From Komagataella phaffii GS115 (taxonomy: Eukaryota; Ascomycota; Pichiomycetes; Pichiales; Pichiaceae): a DNA stretch of 64,000 nucleotides. The stretch lies in the NCBI RefSeq assembly GCF_000027005.1, contig NC_012966.1:310001-374000 (forward strand), given 5' to 3'. Of this stretch, positions 24,101 to 33,317 are shown one piece after another. The position numbers and the translations under genes are program-made. How positions within the stretch are numbered: position 1 is the stretch's first letter; each line of letters begins with the position of its first letter. The notes beneath the pieces were generated by a model. It saw nothing but the letters and a program-made list of their open reading frames with translations. It ran no database searches and was not told where the DNA came from.

Positions 24101-24809
24101 TAAGGTAGTTGGATATTGGTTTTTGGATGAGGGGGAGGCAGATAGTTATGATCCTCCTAAGCCATTGCTGGAGTTCATGGAGAAGGCTAAGACTGATGGT
24201 AAGAAATTGGTATACATTGGATTTGGATCCATTGTAGTTAGTGATCCCAAACAACTGACTGAGGCTGTAATCGACGCGGTGCTCAGTGCTGATGTGAGGT
24301 GTATTCTAAATAAAGGCTGGTCAGATAGGTTAGGTAAGCAGACGGGAGTGGAGGTTGAACTACCTGAAGAGATTTACAATTCAGGAAACGTTCCTCACGA
24401 TTGGTTGTTTGGCAAAATCGACGCGTCCGTTCATCATGGTGGATCTGGAACAACAGGTGCAACACTCCGCGCTGGAATCCCCACCATCATCAAACCATTT
24501 TTTGGAGATCAATTCTTTTATGCCAACAGAGTAGAAGATATTGGAGTGGGTATAGGGCTGAGAAAGTTAAACAGTAAGTCACTTTCCAAAGCTATCAAAG
24601 AGGTAACTACAAACACTCGTATCATAGAAAAGGCTAAAGAAATTGGAAAGCAGATCCAGTCAGAAAACGGTGTCTCTGCAGCCATTCGTTGCCTCTACCA
24701 GGAGATGGAATACGCCAAGAAACTTTCCAAGAGCAAGCAGAAATACTGGGACAACCAGAGCGAAGATATTAGCGACGACAGCGTAAGCGGATCATGGTTT
24801 GAAGTGTAA
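21174..24809 (+). CDS. ATG26: UDP-glucose:sterol 3-beta-glucosyltransferase
   Basis: 1211 residues, the length I recall for the Komagataella Atg26/Ugt51 protein. It transfers glucose from UDP-glucose to membrane sterols. In this yeast it is known to be needed for micropexophagy, where its PH/GRAM region binds phosphoinositides on the forming membrane. Domains in order: an acidic, disordered N-terminus (1-190); a GRAM segment (about 205-245) interrupted by a PH domain (about 249-347, RRWAVLKGNYFRLY); a second GRAM (about 588-655, SLPDSEELLASYFC); and a GT1-type glycosyltransferase (about 762-1175) starting VLLTIGSRGDVQPY. The nucleotide-sugar site HHGGSGTTGATLRAGIP is near 1088. Complete, no breaks. 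Confidence 0.97.
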   Translation: MSQLRPRDSSAGKSSSPRRTDRNPESIDVNSKGGSEGMTSGLVPGTAPHKEDETEAEDDIDCGRLITSKSLATMLTTASMYAGVSQLDDDAIESSALDEPIPYVPYEEDAESVMSESTVGVDTVRDTDSSEQINPEIDGLVALRKKQQHTLSKFELSVVRKRCSQLSLAGSSSGSTRRNSFTLDNNETTRAVKLCEKLKTTFDLSDDDEFVNDYPCWLLHEVFLQGHIYITSRYLLYFAFLPKRDSTVTMSGALSIRSSTTMRFSVRRWAVLKGNYFRLYANSTERYFPSLNIDLRFLLKVELSNPNLEENKPTVFKLITEARTHYFQADSLDNARSWVTDLRKHIFTAKNSGGHVTIKVPLENILDLSIETLFEASQTLKLKVLESEESYAIDDYYFMFFNNGDQVLDSIRQSMKALGIELTDSDSSESDSDVSGSETNGRSTHRKSKLSRSLSVLTPIPRGIGSIYKPIKSSASGIIGAIKKPQKSATRPFSSVVETVVPNDNDSELKQDHAGDAPKDSEEPSTKPSNWSAKSLVQGFLSTTSSISQSMLFASPMHYNNQLFIERGEEDPYFVTNKEEREVAQSRFRKHFSLPDSEELLASYFCHFQKNIPVYGKVYLGTTCICYRSLFPGTNTTMILPYSDIENVYNLKGFRFGYSGLVIVIRAHEELFFEFGSNESRDDCDLFLLKQLDFTKSHKNAHSEQKRKRNDSIKLAESVQLADARLRYFETRIESDIGREVPIILEENQYSTSEIRSKRRYKFVLLTIGSRGDVQPYISLAKGLLAENHKVKIVTHEEFKPWVESYGIEFATIAGNPAELMSLMVTHKSLSVGFLKEAKEKFTGWIGELLQSSWDACQDADVLIESPSAMAGIHIAEKLQIPYFRAFTMPWTRTRAYPHAFVVPEQKRGGSYNYLTHIIFENVFWKGISGEVNKWREQVLMLPKTNLERLEQNKVPFLYNVSPTVFPPSMDFPHWVKVVGYWFLDEGEADSYDPPKPLLEFMEKAKTDGKKLVYIGFGSIVVSDPKQLTEAVIDAVLSADVRCILNKGWSDRLGKQTGVEVELPEEIYNSGNVPHDWLFGKIDASVHHGGSGTTGATLRAGIPTIIKPFFGDQFFYANRVEDIGVGIGLRKLNSKSLSKAIKEVTTNTRIIEKAKEIGKQIQSENGVSAAIRCLYQEMEYAKKLSKSKQKYWDNQSEDISDDSVSGSWFEV

Positions 24810-24944
24810 ATTTTGTGTAGCTTTCTTTTTTTTTTTTCAACTGTTCTAAGACTTATTCGGAGATGGCAGTAAGCATACAGAAGCAACTGGTAAGTAAGTA
24901 AGTAACTTTTCTTTTTCTGCTAGAAAACGGCGGGCGCGCTCACC

Positions 24945-25577
24945 ATGGTAAAACCACCTTCCAGGCTAAACGTCTTCCTCCCAGAAAGTCTCCCCACAAT
25001 TTCCCGACAAGTGAATCTAACCCTCGAAATGCCCCCAAAGGGTATAGAAAAAGAAATATACCCTGATAAGTCACTCTTTAACTTTTATTCTTCTCAAATG
25101 AGCTATTATCAAACTTCAAACTCTTATTCCCCGTTGGAATCGTACATGTCACTCAATCAGATAGGCGGTCCATACTCGCCGCAGACGCCCACGGCAGCAT
25201 TCAACAGTTTATACCCAAATACCGCTTCATCCCTGTCCTCTTCGGTATCGAGCAATAGTTCAGCTTCAACTTCCTCTTCAAGGGCACGGTTCAACGCCTC
25301 TCGATCTTTTGATCAAGAAGATGACATGGAGTTCTGTCCAGAGATTGGATTCTATCCACCTTCCACTTACTCCAAGTTCAACCCATATACATCGTCTACC
25401 TTCTCCCCTACCAGTTCTCCTACTGAGAAGATCGCGACAACCCCAGCCAGTCTAGCTCGGCCCAAAACTCGTTCAACACTTCCTGGGTCCTCGGGAGCCA
25501 GAACAAATAAACCCTTAGAAATAGTTAATCCCGTCACAGGTCTTAGAGTCGCCTCTCCAAGTACTGGTGCCAAATAA
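24945..25577 (+). CDS. Uncharacterised Ser-rich protein with conserved-looking tail
   Basis: 210 residues, family not recognised. Low-complexity Ser/Thr/Pro/Asn content dominates from residue 55 to 170, including a run with SSSVSSNSSASTSSS. Two parts look non-random. One is an acidic-aromatic segment DMEFCPEIGFYPP near residue 130. The other is a C-terminal block KPLEIVNPVTGLRVASP, where the I-x-N-P-x-T-G pattern resembles a short linear motif rather than a domain. The first ATG is 24945; an alternative start is the Met at 25029. Likely intrinsically disordered, possibly an RNA- or translation-linked adaptor, but that is a guess. The gene has its own flanks between ATG26 and LRG1. Confidence 0.7.
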   Translation: MVKPPSRLNVFLPESLPTISRQVNLTLEMPPKGIEKEIYPDKSLFNFYSSQMSYYQTSNSYSPLESYMSLNQIGGPYSPQTPTAAFNSLYPNTASSLSSSVSSNSSASTSSSRARFNASRSFDQEDDMEFCPEIGFYPPSTYSKFNPYTSSTFSPTSSPTEKIATTPASLARPKTRSTLPGSSGARTNKPLEIVNPVTGLRVASPSTGAK

Positions 25578-25922
25578 GCGCCGGCCGCTTGTCCCCTTTT
25601 ACAAGGCTCTATACATATCGAGTAATAATCAGGTATTGTTGATAAAATCAATAAGTAGTGGATCACACAAATCTTGTACTTCTGCTTCTGTGTGGGATTG
25701 GGACTTTCCATAACGTAACAACTAATACTATTTCTTCTCATTCTTTTCCTACTCCAATTTTTGTCCCACGCAAACCACAGTCTAACTGTTGTCACTCCAA
25801 TCAGCAATCCATCGTGTGCTTATAAGAACTCCTTTATTTGCCCTTGTACACGTTGAGTCAATTGTGTTGTGTTTCTCTCACCTAGTCATTCCTTTACTCA
25901 AGAAACCTCACTCTCACAACAA
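25578..25922. other. Intergenic before LRG1
   Basis: 345 bases. I searched it for an upstream exon of LRG1 because the LRG1 5' end is out of frame (see LRG1). A TCTAAC near 25780 with a downstream CAG could mimic an intron end, but the reading frame after it hits a stop at 25883-25885, and no ATG lies before a matching donor. No gene seen. Confidence 0.4.
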
Positions 25923-28900
25923 ATGTCTGCCTCCAACCCCAACTTACCTTCAAAGTGGCAGGAGTACATACCTCCGTACCCAGAGATGCAGGCGTCGAAG
26001 GAAAGACAACCCCAAACCAACCGATAAAGAAACACAAACGACTCAAATTCTGCTATGCTTGCAATGAACAGATTCTCAACAAATATATCAGAGCCCTGGA
26101 TCATGAGTATCATCTTGAATGTCTGAAATGTTACGATTGCCAGCAATCATGTTCTTCTAAATACTTTCCCACCGACGTTGTAGATCCAGTAACGGGTATC
26201 ACCAGCAAAGTCCCATTATGTGAGTACGACTTTTTCAAACGTGTCGATTTGATTTGCCATAGTTGCAATACTGCTCTTAGAGGATTGTACATTACAGCAC
26301 TTAGTTATAAGTATCATCCTGAGCATTTCAAATGTGATGTCTGTTCGACAGTGTTCAAAGACAACGAGAATTTTTACGATCATAACAACGGAATTTATTG
26401 TCACTACCATTACTCCACCAGATGTGCTTTAATTTGTGAGAGTTGCGACACAGCTATCCTCAAACAGTTCATATCTATCAGTAGAGCAGGTCGTCAGGAG
26501 AACTGGCATCCTCAATGCTTCATGGTTAATAAATTCTGGAAAGTATCTGTTACTCCTGAACATTTAGGATTCGATAAAATCGATTTGAGAAACCATGACA
26601 ACAACAAAGACCCTATTCCAGAGCAAACTCTATTTGATATCGAGTCAAAACTAGAATCCAACGTTATTTCAATTTGGCTGAGTTTATCAAGTTATGACGA
26701 GAGCTGCGCAGTCTCTATATCTGGCATGCTCCAGGCTGCACTTTCCATGGATAGAATTAAAGGTGTTGTTCATGCGACTTTGCTCATACGAAAAGTTGAA
26801 ACTCTTTTCAAAGGAATTGATACCCTACTGTCCCTGACCAAGATCCGTGACCAACCTAAGAAATCTTATGATGACGATACCCCTCAAGAATCCGATAAAG
26901 AGTTTTTACAGAAGAAACCAAGATATTTGGCAGTAAGAGTTATGAGATATCTGGCGCTTTTGAGAACCTGCCTTCAGATTACAGATTCTAGCGAAAAAAG
27001 GTCCAAATTTTCCAATGAAACTTTGTCCTTGGCTATCGCTTTAGCACACACACTTAGATTATTACTACGCTTCAGTCTTTCTTTGGCATTAGATGTGAAT
27101 AAACAGTTGCACAGCTGTATTGGATCCCAGCGATTCATTAATGAGGTGTCACTCCATACTCAAATACCTAAAGACGGTTTTCAAAATTTGAATATCACTT
27201 CTGAGGATACTGACTTCTGCAATGCTTGTGGTAAAAGCGTGGAGGAGGAATGTGTTCGATTCAGCAAGAGAACCTGGCATTTACAATGCTTTAAATGCTC
27301 ACAATGTGGTAAAGATTTTAATAGCAATTTAAGTGTGAACGAGGCAGCCTACAACAAGGAGACTAATCACATTTACTGTGATAACTGTTCCATTAATGAT
27401 AAATATTCCATCACCGGTTTTACGAAAGTTTCTAGATTGGGTCAAGTAATCTACCTGTTAAAGATCGCAGCTTACAGATCTCACGCAGTCATCCTCAAAG
27501 AGGAAAGCTTCAGTAGATTACATGGCAAGGATGCAACAGCTCAATTACCAGTGAACATTTCCATCAATGAAGAGTACGATATGACGCTGAATAACATCAA
27601 ACGTATGAAGTCAATAAGAAGAGATCAACCATTATCTCGTTCCAAGTCACAAGTTGCAAGACGTTCCCAAATTATTGAAACTCCTGATGCAGACTCTGCG
27701 GAGGCAGGAAATATCATGGAAGCATCCGGATTGCACTCTCCTGATCTCCAAAGAATTCCCCCAGTTGATGTGGCTTCTGCACCTGTGTTGGGTGCCAAGC
27801 CCTCTGATGGGAAGAAAAAATTCAAGAAATGGAAGATTAAAGAGTTTGGTAGTAATCATTCAGAGACAGCAAAAGATATCGTGTCGAAGAACTGGAACCA
27901 AAGAGATAGTTCTGAAATCTGGGCCCGTGAGGACAACTTACGTTTAGAGGATATACCGCGTATCGCAGCCGTAGAACATGCGAGAAAGTTAAGACCTAAT
28001 GCCTTTAGACACCAAAAGCTGAGTCTGAGAAAGAGAAACACTTCGGGTCATGGTACAGCTGAAAGATTAGACTTACTAACTTCGTCGAAGGGTCAAAATC
28101 TTATGGTGGAAGGCTCGCAAAGAGTTGTATCTGGTTCACCAAGACTGGTTTCTGGGGCAGTGCCCAATAGCGGGCCTCTAGATAAGTCAGCAAATGTGAC
28201 CCCCAAGAGATATTCAGAGTTATCCCAAGAACAATACAATGCAATGAGATATGTTTGCGTTTTCGCCTTGCATGTTCTAATAGAGGACGAGAAGTCTTTG
28301 GACGAGATGTTGCCATATGTCAATGTCAAGAAACAAGGTACATTCTGGGAAAAGCTCTTTGGTAAAGGTAGCGCAGGCTCTAAGAATTCCGAAAATTCAT
28401 CGAGAGTCTTTGGAGTTTCACTGGAAGATGTCACTAACCGATATGGGGTTGAAAGTGACCTTTCTATTGGGCCTTCGACTTTGAAGATTCCTATACTAGT
28501 AGATGAGTGTATATCTGCGATGCAGAATATGGACATGACTATAGAGGGAATTTTTCGAAGGAACGGTAATATCAAGAAGCTGAAGGTTCTGATTGAACAG
28601 ATTGATGCCAATCCAACGCGATTACCGGACCTAACGAAGGAAGATCCGATTCAGTTAGCGGTTTTGTTGAAAAAGTTTCTTCGGGATCTGCCTGACCCAT
28701 TAATGACATTCAAACTGTACGAGTTGTGGGTTCTCTCGCAACAGTATAAAGATGATTTTAGGATAAGGAGGAGGATATTACAATTGACATATGCTATGCT
28801 GCCCAAAATCCACAGAGATGTTCTAGAGATCCTACTATTCTTCTTCTCGTGGGTTTCATCTTTCAGTAACATGGGAGAATCGATGGGTGGATCAAAGATG

Positions 28901-29329
28901 GACATTCACAATCTTTCTACGGTAATTACCCCGAACATTTTATATGACAAACCACCTAACAGCAACAATCCTGCGGATCTTCTTCCTCAAGGAGATAACT
29001 ATTTCATTGCTATAGAAGTGGTCAAGGAGCTTATTGAGGAGAATGATTTTCTGGCGATTATTCCTGCTGATATATGGCAGTTCTTTGTGGAAGCTGGATT
29101 TGACAATTTAGCGTCTGGACAGTTGATGGCATCCAAAGAGATAATATCCAAATGCGAGCAAACATTAAAGGCCAACCCAGGATTATTTGATGCGTCTACG
29201 CTCAAGCAACTAATCCCCGAACCAGAACTTTCGCCTGAAGAGCCAATGACACCTTTAAATAATGTCAACCGTGCAGTCAAGGTGGATGGTGGCCGTAAGG
29301 TGACTGCTGTACAAGAAAGGCAAACTTAA
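25923..29329 (+). CDS. LRG1: Rho1 GTPase-activating protein LRG1 (apparent 5' frameshift)
   Basis: LIM-RhoGAP protein of about 1130 residues. In yeast it stimulates GTP hydrolysis on Rho1 and controls glucan synthesis, mating and cell-wall signalling. LIM domains are near the N-terminus (CYACNEQIL...HLECLKC, then CHSCNTALRGLY), with a third in the middle (FCNACGKSVEEECV). The RhoGAP domain is C-terminal; its catalytic-Arg loop GIFRRNGN is near 28550. SKMDIHNLSTVITPNILY is a strong match to yeast Lrg1. The long frame has no ATG at its 5' end and only opens after 25885. The likely start, ATG 25923 after ACAACAA, is in another frame and stops at 26025. One missing base would join them; the CCCC run at 26010-26013 is a candidate site. 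No workable intron was found. Confidence 0.9.
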
Positions 29330-29501
29330 TATAAACTACAGAATGATAACAACACGTTGTAAGTAATAATATAATGATAGTAATAACCAAAGGACCACCT
29401 CAAGGTTTCGAGCATCTGACATCACGACAATCTCTTACAACTGCACAAGACTGATTCGCGTCCTAAGTGAAAAGTAACTAAGAAAGACTTTGAACCAAGC
29501 G

Positions 29502-29897
29502 ATGGACGAGGCAGAGTTGAACGCTATTAGGGCGGCAAGGATGGCGGAACTGCGTCAAAACCAAGGCTCAGGGGCCACTCAAGGGAGCGGTACTGCTGGC
29601 AGCCCGGGAGCTGGCTCTAACGACCAGCATGAAAATTTGCTAGCGAACGCTCTAACTACAGAGGCTAAGGAGAGGTTGAGCCGAGTTAGAATGGTCAAGC
29701 CTCACCGTGCTCAGGCAGTGGAGCAATATGTGGTACGATTGGCCACCTCTGGCCAGTTGAGACGTAGGCTAGGTGAAGAAGAGATTGTTGAGATTTTGGA
29801 CGGATTGGCTCGAGATGAGCAAAAACAGTCCGGTAAGATCGTATTCAGTAGACAACAAAAATACGGTGACGATGACGATGACGGGTTTTTTGATTAA
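29502..29897 (+). CDS. SDD2: PDCD5-family DNA-binding-type protein (YMR074C homologue)
   Basis: 131-residue protein of the PDCD5/TFAR19 family (archaeal to human). The N-terminal helix (MDEAELNAIRAARMAELR) is followed by a Gly/Ser-rich linker. Then comes the helical core, with LSRVRMVKPHRAQAVEQYVVRL and LGEEEIVEILDGLA. The acidic end DDDDDGFFD matches the yeast protein YMR074C. The molecular function is poorly defined; roles in cell death and protein folding are reported for the family. I set the start at ATG 29502; a TTG four codons upstream is in frame but is not a plausible start. In S. cerevisiae this gene sits next to IRC21, which is 19 kb away in this window. Confidence 0.88.
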   Translation: MDEAELNAIRAARMAELRQNQGSGATQGSGTAGSPGAGSNDQHENLLANALTTEAKERLSRVRMVKPHRAQAVEQYVVRLATSGQLRRRLGEEEIVEILDGLARDEQKQSGKIVFSRQQKYGDDDDDGFFD

Positions 29898-30773
29898 CTT
29901 CAAGCCGGTTCATCGGGAAGTGTGACTTAGGAGAGGTATATAGGAACAACTGTTCTGACCAATAGGAAAAACTAAATGTAAGCTAATAGATGTGTTACTA
30001 AACAGGGTTTGGAGTTGGGGGGTGTATTTTGATATCGCAGACTAAACAGGAAATTGTCGTTTCCATGTCCAGATAATTCGAGCGCCATTCTCCTGTTAAC
30101 AGGAAAGGACAAGTCCAGAGCTAGTGAAGGGCATGACACAGTGGATGGGCCAACTTTGAAATGTTGGTCAAATGAGCCATCTTGAGAACATTTGAAATCA
30201 CAAAAATGTTTGTTCTAATTCTTTGGCATGTGATTGGAGGAGAACGGATTTCAGAGTTTTTCACCAGAGAGGATGAGTTTCCATCGGCTGCCCCTCCCCC
30301 TCTCCTACATGATATATGCCTATATTCCCGAAAATATTTTGAAAGTAGAGACTCAAGTTCCCGAATTCACCCCTCCCCCCTCCTAAGGAAATCCTTTCTT
30401 CCTGTCGTTTGGCAACCTGCCTTGCAAATGCACTCGTCGCATCCACCAGGTACTCCCCCTAATAGTAGCGAAATTCCAACCTCCCATCCGTTTAGGTTGC
30501 CAGTTTCAGGAGAACACCCAGAACACAAAGACGCCGAATCAAAGCAAACGGGACTTCACTCCAAGCATTCCTGTATTAATCATCTGTCCTCACAGTTTTT
30601 GCTTTTATCAACAGCTTGCCAACTCAACACAGTCTTTTGAAAGACTTATTTTTTAGACTTTTCAAACGAAACAGCGCTTAGTAAGGAGCCTCCACCAGTG
30701 GCTGTAATTATAAGCTCAGGTTACTTAACTACATCTTTTTTTCGCAAATCACTTCTATTACAGCTTGCTTCAA
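29898..30773. promoter_or_regulatory. Long SFP1 upstream region with C-rich tracts
   Basis: 876 bases. Two pyrimidine/C-rich clusters (about 30288-30306 and 30366-30384) each contain several CCCCT cores, the stress-response element used by Msn2/4-type factors. A 152-codon open frame at 30182-30640 starts at TTG and has no protein-like composition; I do not accept it as a gene. A long leader or promoter would suit a nutrient- and stress-regulated transcription factor. This is inference. Confidence 0.45.
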
Positions 30774-31892
30774 ATGGATAATCCGTTTGGACAGGCGTCC
30801 GCAATGAGGATACCAACCAATAGTGGAGCAGCTAGCTCTGCTAACGGTTCAGAGCCTATCAATATAAATATCTCAATGACACATCAACAGCACAACTACA
30901 ATCATAGCCACAATCAGCAATATCCACAGGGAAACTCCAGGCGGAATTCAATCCATCCCAAACTTCGACGAGACTCTATTGCCCACTCCCAAGGTATGGG
31001 AGGAGTGTCATGGGGTTCGGTGGCAATCGGATCCTGGCTAAAAGACGATGTACTCAACCTGGCTGTATACAATCAAGCTCCAAACCATCAGTTTAGTACC
31101 AATCATGCCATGTTCACATCGAATATGACAACCAGTTCATCCCCTTCCATTCAAAATACAGGATATATGGCCAATTTGGAAGCCGACTATTGTAAAGATT
31201 ACTCGTGCTGCGGGCAGCTATTGCCAACATTGCATGATCTCTTACGCCACTATGAAGAGATGCACATTCAGCCCTCGCCTCCAGAAATGGAGACACCCAG
31301 GTCAAAGGCGGTCAATAGTATTTTGGACACTGTATCAACGAATGAGGTGTTTTTATCCCATCAAGGAATGGAGCCACAATTTCAAGTTCCAGAGTTTGAC
31401 TTTGCCGTCACGAATAACTTTCAAAATCAGCATTCTGAAACTTCTGGCGTGGATGATCCCACACCTAAAACTCAGCCTGGAGCGACTGTAGGTGCTGGGC
31501 CTCAATCTCAAATACGGCAGGGCCAGCACCAACAGCAACAATTTCCTATGGACGAAGATGAAGATACGGAAATGTGCATTGATGACCCCGCTCGTCATCT
31601 ATACGTTAGTGAACACAGCGAACATAGACCTTTTAAATGTCCTGTTGTTGGATGCGATAAGACCTACAAGAACCAGAACGGTCTCAAATACCATCGTCTT
31701 CACGGCCATCAGAATCAAAAGCTACATCCAAATGAGGACGGTACTTTTTCGGTCATCGATCCCGAAAGTAACGCACCATACCCGGACGGCCTGGGGCTTG
31801 AACGGGATAAGCCTTATAGGTGTGAAGTCTGTGGTAAACGCTATAAGAATCTGAATGGTTTGAAATATCATCGAGGACATTCGACGCATTAA
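30774..31892 (+). CDS. SFP1: Ribosome-biogenesis transcription factor SFP1
   Basis: 372-residue split-zinc-finger regulator of ribosomal protein and ribosome-biogenesis genes and of cell size, acting downstream of TORC1. An N-terminal half-finger (about 140-164) contains CCGQLLPTLHDLLRHYEEMH. Two C-terminal C2H2 fingers are highly diagnostic: FKCPVVGCDKTYKNQNGLKY (about 288-310), then YRCEVCGKRYKNLNGLKYHR at the very end (about 347-372). The linker with GTFSVIDPESNAPY also matches yeast Sfp1. The first third is Asn/Gln/His-rich. ATG 30774 is used rather than the in-frame TTG at 30765. The downstream neighbour is seipin in the same orientation, as in S. cerevisiae (YLR403W-YLR404W). Confidence 0.94.
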   Translation: MDNPFGQASAMRIPTNSGAASSANGSEPININISMTHQQHNYNHSHNQQYPQGNSRRNSIHPKLRRDSIAHSQGMGGVSWGSVAIGSWLKDDVLNLAVYNQAPNHQFSTNHAMFTSNMTTSSSPSIQNTGYMANLEADYCKDYSCCGQLLPTLHDLLRHYEEMHIQPSPPEMETPRSKAVNSILDTVSTNEVFLSHQGMEPQFQVPEFDFAVTNNFQNQHSETSGVDDPTPKTQPGATVGAGPQSQIRQGQHQQQQFPMDEDEDTEMCIDDPARHLYVSEHSEHRPFKCPVVGCDKTYKNQNGLKYHRLHGHQNQKLHPNEDGTFSVIDPESNAPYPDGLGLERDKPYRCEVCGKRYKNLNGLKYHRGHSTH

Positions 31893-32201
31893 CGGAATGT
31901 AGGTAGAGTAAAACTAGATTTCAACAAGCGGTGACAGGTTTTGCTATGGAGATACCATTTCAACTTCAATTAACTGGTTAGAGAGGGGGTACTGGGGGCC
32001 AAGAACCACCCATACTGTTCATGGTTGCAATTATAATTTTGATTCACATTTTGTCTTTATGATAAACTAATTTTCCCCATCAGGATGGCTATCTGCAACC
32101 AGCATCTTACGCATTGCAACCTTCTTCCAGTCCACCATCCTAATTTTGTTCCATAGCATTTTAATTTATATAATTTATATACAGTTTTTCCTTGACTTGT
32201 G
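31893..32201. other. SFP1-SEI1 spacer
   Basis: 309 bases holding the SFP1 3' end and the SEI1 promoter. A CACCCATACT sequence near 32006 resembles a Rap1-type site, and an AT-rich TATA-like stretch precedes the SEI1 start. No gene seen. Confidence 0.35.
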
Positions 32202-33302
32202 ATGTTTGGAGGCTGTAGTAGTATTCCACTTTCTGATGTTGGGATTTACTCCAGACTTGTAAACCTTCTTGTCAACATGGTTGACATATCATTGCGGATT
32301 CCATTATTTTTGACCCGTACTGGTCTTTATGTGACATTGATCACTACTTCTGTAGTCTTGTTGCTGTTGCCGCTATCAATTTTGTCATACCTTCGGTTTT
32401 ATGAGCTACTTATTCCGATTCCGAAGCAACACGTTCCAGTACACCTCAATACAAACCTAATATCATCAAAGCCAGACGGGACGTTTTATCACAATGGTGA
32501 CTTCATCAAATTTGGAGTTCTCAATTCTGCACAGTTGATACAACATTTAGACCCTGAAGTAGATTATACCGTCACGCTCATAATAAAAATTGTCGGAACA
32601 AGTTCAACTTCAACCGAAACTTCTGTTCCTGACTCAAATGTTCCACTGAGGGTCAGCATACTATCCAATCATCTCCTCAATTCTCTCAAGATATATGATA
32701 TAAAAGGGCCAAGGAATAAGTTCTGGCCTATAACGGATGATCTTCTGGTTCCAAGTCAATTTGATAAACATAGTTTCTCATCAATCCCAGAAACTTTTAC
32801 ATTCACAGGCAAAGGGGTGTATCTATGCACGACAAGTGTACAAACCATCTACGACTACCATAACGAGAACGAGTTAATCCTTTGGAAAAGTTTTGAAATG
32901 AAAATGTTTATACCTCCCCTGTTCAAAAGTTTGGTACCTCCTTTAATATTTAACTATCCAGATCGAAGTGAAGACGATTCCAAAGTCATCAAAATGACAG
33001 TTTCTCCGCAATTCCGACTCCCATCTTCCAAAAACCATTTGTATCAACTAACACAATCTCATCTTTTGGTGGAGCTCGCTTCAAAGTTTAACAAGAACAT
33101 CCCCTTAAACTCTGATTCCCTTGTGTTGCAACTGGATGTCAATTGGCATGGGGCAAGATATTATATATACCACCATCCACTAATCTCTTTTTTCTTTGGG
33201 GTATTTTTATTTTGGGGTTTCAGTTCTATGAGCTGTGTTGCAATTGGGCTGTCCTTATGGTACTTCTTCGGCAAGACAACATCCGTCCCAACCCAAAAAT
33301 GA
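32202..33302 (+). CDS. SEI1: Seipin, lipid-droplet biogenesis protein
   Basis: 366 residues. Seipin oligomers sit in the ER membrane at ER-lipid-droplet contacts and organise triglyceride into droplets. Features seen: a hydrophobic segment at about residues 40-62 (TTSVVLLLLPLSILSYLRFY), a luminal beta-rich domain with PVHLN and DYTVTLIIKI, and a second hydrophobic segment near the C-terminus (ISFFFGVFLFWGFSSMSC). The second is preceded by ARYYIYHHPLISF, the usual seipin exit motif. The overall N-TM, lumenal, TM-C layout and the neighbouring SFP1 support the call. Sequence identity to yeast Sei1 is low. ATG 32202 is used; an alternative start is Met26 at 32277. It ends 15 bases from the convergent neighbour's stop. 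Confidence 0.88.
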   Translation: MFGGCSSIPLSDVGIYSRLVNLLVNMVDISLRIPLFLTRTGLYVTLITTSVVLLLLPLSILSYLRFYELLIPIPKQHVPVHLNTNLISSKPDGTFYHNGDFIKFGVLNSAQLIQHLDPEVDYTVTLIIKIVGTSSTSTETSVPDSNVPLRVSILSNHLLNSLKIYDIKGPRNKFWPITDDLLVPSQFDKHSFSSIPETFTFTGKGVYLCTTSVQTIYDYHNENELILWKSFEMKMFIPPLFKSLVPPLIFNYPDRSEDDSKVIKMTVSPQFRLPSSKNHLYQLTQSHLLVELASKFNKNIPLNSDSLVLQLDVNWHGARYYIYHHPLISFFFGVFLFWGFSSMSCVAIGLSLWYFFGKTTSVPTQK

Positions 33303-33317
33303 GCCCTTGTTCATTCA

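Noticed and set aside
25578..25925. Intron or upstream exon to explain the LRG1 5' end
   Set aside because: No ATG with a usable donor; the frame after the candidate acceptor hits a stop at 25883-25885; introns inside the overlap would be too short.
30182..30640. 152-codon open frame upstream of SFP1
   Set aside because: Starts at TTG, composition not protein-like, lies in a C-rich promoter region.
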